Made by a program: the position numbers and the translations under genes
Origin: Theristus sp. LFF4_11
Lineage: Eukaryota > Nematoda > Chromadorea > Monhysterida > Xyalidae
Length of the DNA stretch: 27,766 nt
Reading direction: 5' to 3'
Assembly (NCBI GenBank): GCA_030248135.1
Contig: JASANC010000546.1
Location: 1 to 27,766 of the forward strand
In this document: positions 21,625 through 27,766 of the stretch, piece after piece
Layout of the letters: each line of letters opens with the position of its first letter
Position numbering within the stretch: position 1 is the first letter of the stretch
The notes under the pieces: model-generated
What the model saw: the letters and a program-made list of their open reading frames with translations, nothing else
What the model was told of the DNA's origin: nothing
Database searches by the model: none

Positions 21625-21823
21625 AGACCCGTTTATACCTGACGTAACGGCACGTCACGTCACTTCAGGTCAGGTCCCGTGTTTTAGCATGTTACCGTTC
21701 ATACAGCCTATGCATGTACGGCACGTCACGTCAATCAGGTCTCGTGTTATTGCTTACTATCGCTCATACCTGACGTACATATACGTCGACGCACGGTTGC
21801 ATATGTCAGGTATAAACGGGCCT
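21625..21823. mobile_element. Palindromic MITE, copy C
   Basis: Ends are agacccgtttatacctgacgt and (inverted) aggcccgtttatacctgaca, with internal ACGTCACGTCA arrays. Same family as 8715-8914 and 12714-12926. It ends 18 bp from the stop codon of the minus-strand GST, so it would lie in that gene's 3' UTR or terminate its transcript. Confidence 0.75.
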
Positions 21824-21841
21824 TTACTGCGACAATATCTT

Positions 21842-23675
21842 TCACCACGAACAAGCCACACGAGTTGCCACGCGGTTTTGAATATGAGGCAAACGAAATA
21901 TTTTGCGGTAGTGTTCGCGTAGTCTGGGATACTTGTCGAACGCACTCGGGGAAACCTTCTCTTCTATCCGCTGGTGCACTTCACCGATGAACAAATCTGC
22001 CCATGTCAACTGAAACCGCAATTTAAAAAACAGCACATGTTGGAGAGTTTGATTGTTTTATGGAAACTAAGCTAAAAAACTACTTACTCAGAAACAAATT
22101 AATAAACGTTAGCAAAATTACTTGGTCGCCAACGAGCCAACCGTCCGGAGAAGCTTTCAGATGTTTGTCGTACATTTGGCAGTGCTCGTCAAAATAGTCT
22201 GCCAATTGCGACCAATGCTCCGCCTATGTGTTCAGTAAAATTCAGATATTACCATCAGTATCAGAAAGAGTTGGCGCGATGCAGGGTTGCTCAAAAAGAC
22301 AATAAGAACTGCCATATTTGCGCAAAATTCGACGAAAATGAAACACAAAAAAAATAAGTGGGCCGTGTATTACTTTGTTTATTAGAATTTGAACCAAAAT
22401 GATGCTTTCCAAAGCAAATGGCAGCAGTTTAAAAATTATGTCAAAAAATCTTCAGTTACGCAAGTTTTGCTTTTTTAGTTTTTTATGTTGTCACAGATTT
22501 CATGTTTTCCAGTGATGAACTTTAAACAGTCAAATTCTTTTTTTCAGATTCTCCAGGATCTCAAGAACTCTGTGGATTTACCGCTTTTGTGTGGTCTTTT
22601 GCACCAACGGTAGCGTGTATCCATGGCGTCATTTTGACCATCAAATCAATCATGTTTGATGCAAACATCAAACAACGTGCTGCTTCCAGTGGCGTTTTGC
22701 CAGCCAAATCTGAAATAAATAACTAAGGAAATAGTTCCCAAATTTCTTCTGGTTATGTCTGAAGCTGGCGGTCACGGATGATATTGTTTTTTGGCGATAC
22801 ATCAACAAACCAAATTTGGCAGGGCTTTGGAAATTGTATCTGGTGTGGTTAATAGGACGGTTGCAGAGATACCGTAAAGTCTTGCATATAAGGTTCCTCC
22901 CACTTATAAGACCCCCACCCAAAAGTGGGCGGAGTGTCACACGGCGGGAAACCAAAAAATTCAAAATTTTGACTTGGTCAAAATCTTACCCCGTTTATAA
23001 GGCCTGAAATTCCTAATGTTCGCTTTATAAGACCTCCTCCCACTTATAAGGTTGTCACACGAAATTCCACTTTTTTCAGAAATTTTTGATTTTCAAATTT
23101 ATATAAGGAGACCTTATATGCAAGACTTTACGGTATGTAATGCATTTCTACAAAAAAAATTGCTTTTCGAGAAATTTTTGTCTCTCTGACAAAATTTCTT
23201 AGGCTTCTCAAAAATTTGGGATGGGTGTTACAATACCTCAATACCTCCTGTCCCTCACCTATGTAAGCTGAAGCTATGCATAGATCTCCCCCACTTGTCT
23301 TTGCTACAGTCTCAAGTGAAATTTTGCACCGACCGAATTCCGTGGCTAAGAACGATCCGATGGCCAGACAGTCACCCAATTTTTGTTGATCTTCGCCTTC
23401 ACCAATGCGCAACATTGGTATGCTGCCAAGCGGCGTTTCTAACGATAAGCAAAATTAGATTTTTTTAATACAAAGGGTAATCTGACTGTTAATTTTAATC
23501 AAGAATTTTAAAGCACACCTTGTCTCAGCTCAGTTTTCCACTGTTTTGGCGTCACGTGCGTGTCGATGAACTCAACGCCGGCATGCAGGAAAATGAATCG
23601 AATGAATTCGCCTCGAGCGCGCATTGGAAAGTAACAAAGCTCGTATTTTGGCCGACTTGGTGGTTGTTCCGTCAT
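21842..23675 (-). CDS. Glutathione S-transferase, sigma-like (paralogue 1)
   Basis: Five exons on the minus strand: 23519-23675, 23334-23438, 22582-22709, 22122-22223 and 21842-22009, with phases 1, 1, 0, 0; 219 residues, stop TGA at 21842-21844. The N-terminal thioredoxin fold has KYELCYFPMRARGEFIR, where Tyr15 is the expected glutathione-activating residue, then TPLGSIPML with the cis-Pro of the glutathione site, and GDCLAIGSFL at the usual QSxAIxRYL position. The helical domain has MIDLMVKMTPWI and GWLVGDQLTWAD, ending IQNRVATRVACSW, like nematode sigma GSTs. GSTs conjugate glutathione to electrophiles or reduce peroxides in the cytosol; there is no signal peptide. Intron 2 (624 bp) holds a MITE. 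The open frame running past the exon 2 donor (gtcggt) is intron read-through: exon 3 at 22709 restores the family sequence in phase. Confidence 0.9.
22870..23135. mobile_element. MITE with TACCGTAAAGTC termini in GST intron 2
   Basis: The inverted termini TACCGTAAAGTCTTGCATAT / atatgcaagactttacggta are identical for over 20 bp. The 266-bp interior repeats the word cttataag or ttataagg about five times in GC-rich settings. TA is present at both ends, so the element could be 22872-23133 with a TA duplication. It is unrelated in sequence to the TGACGT-rich MITEs. Confidence 0.8.
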
Positions 23676-24002
23676 TTTTATTTTGAATTTTTACGTTTTC
23701 AGTTCGAACAGTAAAAACTAAGTTTGAGTAATAACTGATAAAAAATTTCTCCAAGGTGTTTTTTCTGAAGAAAATATTGTTCTTTTTATGGCGACACAAA
23801 TCTTCTTCATCGCAAGTGCCTGTATTATTCGTGCCATTTTTATCATTGCAAAGCAAACAACAGAAGCAGCTTGCACTTTTCTGATATTTCTCGTTTGAAA
23901 CAAAAGTATAAACGTGATAAAAACTAATAATACATTAAAAAAATTCCAGCTTAGTAATAAACAGCACACGGTTTCCTTTGAATTTACCCAGTTTTATAAA
24001 AA
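23676..24002. promoter_or_regulatory. Shared intergenic promoter region of the divergent GST pair
   Basis: 327 bp separate the start codons of the two GST genes, which point away from each other. Promoters for both should lie here, but transcription starts, TATA boxes and antioxidant-response-type sites could not be identified with confidence. tataaa at 23995 is too close to the plus-strand ATG to be its TATA box. Confidence 0.5.
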
Positions 24003-25216
24003 ATGGCGACTCCGGAGGGGAAACCAACGTATCGTCTTTGTTACTTTCCGATGCGAGCGCGTGGCGAATTCATACGATTCATGTTCATTCACTCCGGAGT
24101 AGATTTTGTAGATCAGATTATTGAGCGAAAAGATTGGAAAACAACGGATATAAAGCAACGTGAGTGAAAACAACACTGTTGGAAGATCCAAGTTTTTCTT
24201 GTGTTTTTTATTCCTTTGTTTTTTCTCTGATTTTACTGACAGTTGATTCTTTGAACGTGATTAATTTCTTTATTTGCCGGTTATGATTGACTTGCATCTC
24301 AAAAATACCAGTTGGTATTGATGCTACATATGTTGTTGGAATTGCAGAACCTCAATTTTTGCAAAGTGGCAAAAAAACACAGGTACACCGCTCGGCAAGG
24401 TTCCAGTGCTGCACATTGGCGAGGATGAGGCACTTGGGGATAGTCTGGCTATTGGGGCATATCTCGGTCACGAATTCAGTCAGTACTCGTTCTTATTCAG
24501 AATACATTTACTCTTTGCTCACGTAAAGTGGATTTCATTCCCAATGTTTTTGAAATGACTGACAGTAGTTTTACCTGAAAATCATTTTCAGAGTTAGCTG
24601 GTAGCAACGCTTTTGATGCGTCTCTGTGTCTGATGTACGCCGCTGGAATGATCGATTTGCTCGGAAAAATGGAACCATGGATTCGCGCCACCATTGTTGC
24701 CAATGACAAGGAGAAAGCGGTGTGTTTATTTTCAAATATTGCTGCGCGTTTCATAGCATTTTTAAAAGTTCTTACTCTTAGGTGAACCGGTTTGATAGCC
24801 GAAATTTATTTCATCATTGTGTCATTTATAGGAAGAACATTGGGCAAAAATGGCCGAGGTTTTCAACGACCACTGCGCGTTTTACGAACGCAACTTGAAG
24901 GCGAGCAACAGTGGTTGGCTGGTTGGAGACACGGTGAGTTTGTTTTTTACCTTCGGAAGGTGTGAGTGAACAAATATTTTTCATTCATTATCAAATTGTA
25001 AGAGTTTCAAAACAACGAAGTTTTTATTTTTTGTTTTGATTTCTTTAGGTCACCTGGGCAGACTTCATTGTCGGCGAGGTGCATCAACGAATTGAGGACA
25101 AAGTGCAAAACGATGCATTTGACAATTACCCAGCAATTCGTGAACATTACCAACGCGTCTTTGGGCTACCCAACATTACGAAATACGTTGATTCGCGCAG
25201 TGAACAACCGTTTTAA
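24003..25216 (+). CDS. Glutathione S-transferase, sigma-like (paralogue 2)
   Basis: Five exons: 24003-24159, 24383-24478, 24592-24719, 24832-24933 and 25049-25216, with phases 1, 1, 0, 0; 216 residues, stop TAA. Exons 1, 3, 4 and 5 have exactly the same lengths as in the divergent neighbour; exon 2 is 9 nt shorter. The N-terminal domain has YRLCYFPMRARGEFIR (Tyr14 as likely catalytic residue), TPLGKVPVL (cis-Pro) and GDSLAIGAYL. The C-terminal domain has MIDLLGKMEPWI, GWLVGDTVTWADFIVGEVHQ and PNITKYVDSR. By eye it is about half identical to the minus-strand copy. It is a cytosolic glutathione-conjugating or peroxide-reducing enzyme by family. Which substrates it prefers cannot be read from sequence. 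The exon 2 acceptor (aaaaaaacacag) lacks a pyrimidine tract but is the one that keeps frame with the paralogue. Confidence 0.9.
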
Positions 25217-25775
25217 TTTGGCTATTTACGGTTGAAAAAGTTTTTCTGTCTCTGTTTTACTCAGCTTTTTATGTATTGCACGTGATTTGGTTTATCTTCT
25301 AGCTGGGTTTTCCTTTCAAATGCTTTTAATGACATTTTTTAACTAGGTGAGTAAAGAATTTTTTTAGAACTAGGTTTTCGTACGGCAGAGCTGATGGACC
25401 ACAAGAAGTAGAAAAGGGATGGGTTTATTTAAAAATAAAAATTTCTAGTGGTTTATCTTCTGTACGAAATGAATCAACCAGGAAATACAGCAACAAACCA
25501 TCAGCGAACTGAAGAATTTAAAACACACTAAGTGAAGAAATTAAAGAAACCGCGTTCTTATTTGTTTAAAAAAAACTGCAGGCCATGGAAAACCAGCAAA
25601 AAGCGTCACCTGACGCCAAATTCTTTTCAAAAAATGCGAACACCAGTTGTGTGTAATCGTTCGTACAACGTGCATTCAAAAATAGTCTTTTTGGCAAACT
25701 TGACAGTTTACACAAAACAAACAACGGTCACGAGCATGCATTTCAATTAGTTTTTCACAGAAAAAAATGTAAATT
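25217..25775. other. Intergenic DNA between GST and amine oxidase
   Basis: No exon recognised. AATAAA at 25434-25439, about 220 bp after the GST stop, is a possible poly(A) signal. The oxidase promoter should lie in the remaining ~330 bp, but no element was identified. Confidence 0.45.
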
Positions 25776-27766
25776 ATGCGGTCACTGTTGCTTCTCATCG
25801 TCATTTCTCTGAGGTAAACATTTCGATATAAGATAAATAAACGAGCAAACTTTTCCAAACTTTGTGTAAATTTACCCGAATTTCCCTTTTCGCAGCTTTC
25901 CAGCGGTTGTGATTTTGTCTGATTGGAAAGACAAGAAAATTGTAATCGTGGGCGCTGGGACTGCTGGAGTAGCTGCGGCCGATTATTTAGTCAACAACGC
26001 CTCATGCCGCAATGTAATCGTGTTAGAAGGTGGCGATCGCATTGGCGGCAGGATTCACCCAGTGCAACTTTGTGCGTTCGTCTTTTTTAAAGAAAAAACT
26101 AATGCAAAGCAGGATCCGTCGAACTAGAAAAAACTGTTGCAAAGTTTGCACCTGAATTAAAATAATGAATATTGAATAATATGATGATTTTGCAATTCAG
26201 TTGAGGGTGCCTGGTATCAAATGGGTGCCGGTCGGGTACATGCTACTGACAATGGTTTTTTCCGTTTGGCTAAACAACTGGGACTGGTGCCAACACCGAA
26301 AGTCTGTATGTTTTTGCAACGTTAGCACTTTTTTTTCAGTTTTTCAACGCTAGTGAGCAATTGTTAACTTTTTACACTAAATTTTACACTGAAAAAATTG
26401 GATAACAGATAAATATTAAAATAAAAAATGATAGCGGTTGTCAAATGAAAAAAATAGGTTATCAGCCGTTATTAAGTTTTTATTGTTTGTCAAAGTAAGC
26501 TCTAATTATGACACTCATTGCTGCACGCGCTGAATGATCCCTCTTGCGTGTTAGTTACAGTGTAGTTGAATATACATTGTATTATTGCTAGAGTTCGTTT
26601 ATTTACTATTTCCGTTTCCGTTTCCTTTTCTGTTTCAGCAGTTTCCATTTCTGTTTCTGATTCCGAAATTTTCATCGAAATTCTATAATCAGTAGTATCT
26701 GACCATTGTGAATTAAATCAAAAATCAAAAATTGAACTAAATTGTGATTTGAACTGTGAATTGTTCTGCGTGTGCTTCATTTTGTAGGAAGAAGCAGAGC
26801 TGGCGACCGGCACGACAATGTTCTTCTGGAATGGGCAGCCGGTGTCAAAAAATCTGGAGCATTTCATGTGGCAGTGGCTGAATAGCGCTCGCCCCGACAC
26901 CGTTAACGGACGAGTGTTGAAGTTGGGCAGTAAAAAATCGATCGGTCACGTCATGCAGCACATGTTCAAGTTTTATCTGGCGGTTGGCATAGGCGCAGAG
27001 GATTTTTTTTGATCTAACAACTTTTTTCGACCGACTTTTTTGTCACGCCCGTGGCTAAGCGGTAGCGCGTTAGACTCGTTGTCGGTGTGCTCGGGGATCG
27101 AGCCTTGCCCAGGGGGTGTAGAGGCACTGAATGATGGACAATTACTCGATGGGTGCGCTATTTCTCGGCGTTTTTGTGTGCGCTTTTTTGGGATTATCCC
27201 CGGCTAAAAACATCGTCTAAAATTGCTGTTCGTTTGTTTTATTGTGCAGCGCGTGTCGCGAAACGTCACAAAATCGGAGCGTGTCGTGCTGGAGGAATTC
27301 TTCGAGTTCTACAAGCGAGCGTACGCAACCGATTTCGGTGTCGGTGATATTGATCGGGTGCGCGAAAAACATTGTTTGAATTTATTACTGAAAAATTAAA
27401 CTGAGTTCGGAAAATTAGTTTCATCATTGAAATTAAAATTGAAATATTGTGATAAATTCCACTGTTTTGGCAGACGTCCCCGCGCACTATTTACGAACAT
27501 GCCGACAAGACAACACGTCTGAAAAAAACGCCGCTGCTGGGCAAGGGCCCGATCAGTGTGCTGGAAGGTGATTCACTTTTTTGACACCTGCAACCGCTGA
27601 TTGATTGCGTGAAAAACAGTTGTTCCGTTTTTCTGGCTAGATCAATGACTGTTTTTACATTATTCCGTTTTTTGAATGTTAAATCTTCAGTATCATCAAT
27701 TGCAACAAGAAAGGCTGAAATTTTATTCACAGCTCTTACTGACCGCCTTCCAAAGTCGACAGTCCG
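25776..27766 (+). CDS. Secreted FAD-dependent amine/polyamine oxidase, 5' part (runs off window)
   Basis: Seven exons: 25776-25813, 25896-26071, 26201-26301, 26788-26982, 27250-27357, 27474-27567 and 27733 to the window edge; phases 2, 1, 0, 0, 0, 1. About 249 residues are visible; the family is usually 450-550. A signal peptide (MRSLLLLIVISLSFPAVVI) leads into the FAD-binding motif KIVIVGAGTAGVAAADYL (G32xG34xxG37), then VIVLEGGDRIGGRIH, where Glu57 should bind the FAD ribose and GGR closes the motif. The order fits spermine/polyamine oxidases, which oxidise amines and release H2O2. GPISVLEALTDRLP in the last exons resembles the segment where the family builds its second FAD-contacting strand. 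Weak points are the exon 3 donor (26302 gtctgt keeps frame; the stronger gtatgt at 26306 does not) and the exon 4 donor gttggc. The substrate-binding half is outside the window. Confidence 0.82.
26608..26668 (+). repeat. TTTCYG-rich minisatellite in oxidase intron 3
   Basis: Irregular tandem of tttccg, tttctg and tttcag words, strongly pyrimidine on this strand. It contains a decoy acceptor ctgtttcag; an exon starting there soon meets a stop in all useful phases. It lies about 120 bp before the real acceptor. Confidence 0.6.
27047..27237 (+). mobile_element. tRNA-derived SINE, copy 2 (oxidase intron 4)
   Basis: The best-kept copy. The tRNA-like head has A box TGGCTAAGCGGT and B box GGGATCGAGCC, followed by ttactcgatgggtgcg, gggattatccccggc, ctaaaaacatcgtc and a T-rich tail. 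It shares order and spacing with 820-1012 and 6587-6776. Its tail runs directly into the splice acceptor attgtgcag of oxidase exon 5 at 27249. Confidence 0.78.

Noticed and set aside
23128..23333. Extended exon 2 of the minus-strand GST (open frame continues with RCKISLETVAK...)
   Set aside because: The exon at 22582-22709 restores the conserved GST sequence in the same phase directly after the donor at 23333, as in the paralogue.
24287..24526. 79-codon frame overlapping GST exon 2
   Set aside because: It is in a different frame from the GST sequence TPLGKVPVL and is a shadow.

Overview
The window is eukaryotic and animal in character. Its genes are split by phase-consistent GT-AG introns, its intergenic and intronic DNA is AT-rich and full of transposon debris, and it has no bacterial-style operons. 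A ShK-domain heme peroxidase, sigma-class glutathione S-transferases of nematode type and a receptor-type guanylyl cyclase together point to an ecdysozoan, most likely a nematode. Splice acceptors are mixed (cag, tag, aag) and lack the strong TTTTCAG of Caenorhabditis, so a distant nematode lineage or another ecdysozoan remains possible. Species is not determined.

Layout: (1) 199-1757 (+) holds the last three exons of a guanylyl cyclase that begins outside the window. Its last two introns hold foldback repeats and a tRNA-derived SINE. (2) 1758-8423 is a long gene-poor stretch with a degenerate SINE copy and small repeats. (3) 8424-19517 (+) is a complete 17-exon gene for a secreted 832-residue protein with two ShK domains, a Thr/Pro-rich linker and an animal heme peroxidase domain. 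Its introns carry three or four copies of a palindromic MITE, a mariner-like element with a transposase HTH remnant, an approximately 1 kb element with 142-bp identical inverted termini, a ten-copy ~148-bp satellite and other repeats. (4) 19518-21841 is intergenic and includes another MITE. (5) 21842-23675 (-) and 24003-25216 (+) are two divergent sigma-like GST paralogues, head to head over 327 bp, with the same five-exon structure. (6) 25776-27766 (+) is the 5' part of a secreted FAD-dependent amine/polyamine oxidase that runs off the window end, with a SINE in its fourth intron.

The small open frames elsewhere look like chance. Real exons were found by joining short exons whose reading phases agree and whose translations match known families. 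Four of the five genes encode redox or detoxification enzymes: a peroxidase, two GSTs, and an oxidase whose family produces H2O2. Whether they work together is inference only.

The points most worth a second look are the loss of both covalent heme-anchor residues in the peroxidase, the way MITEs and SINEs sit just upstream of 3' splice sites, a SINE whose 3' end coincides with the acceptor used by the oxidase gene, and the very young inverted-terminal-repeat element.
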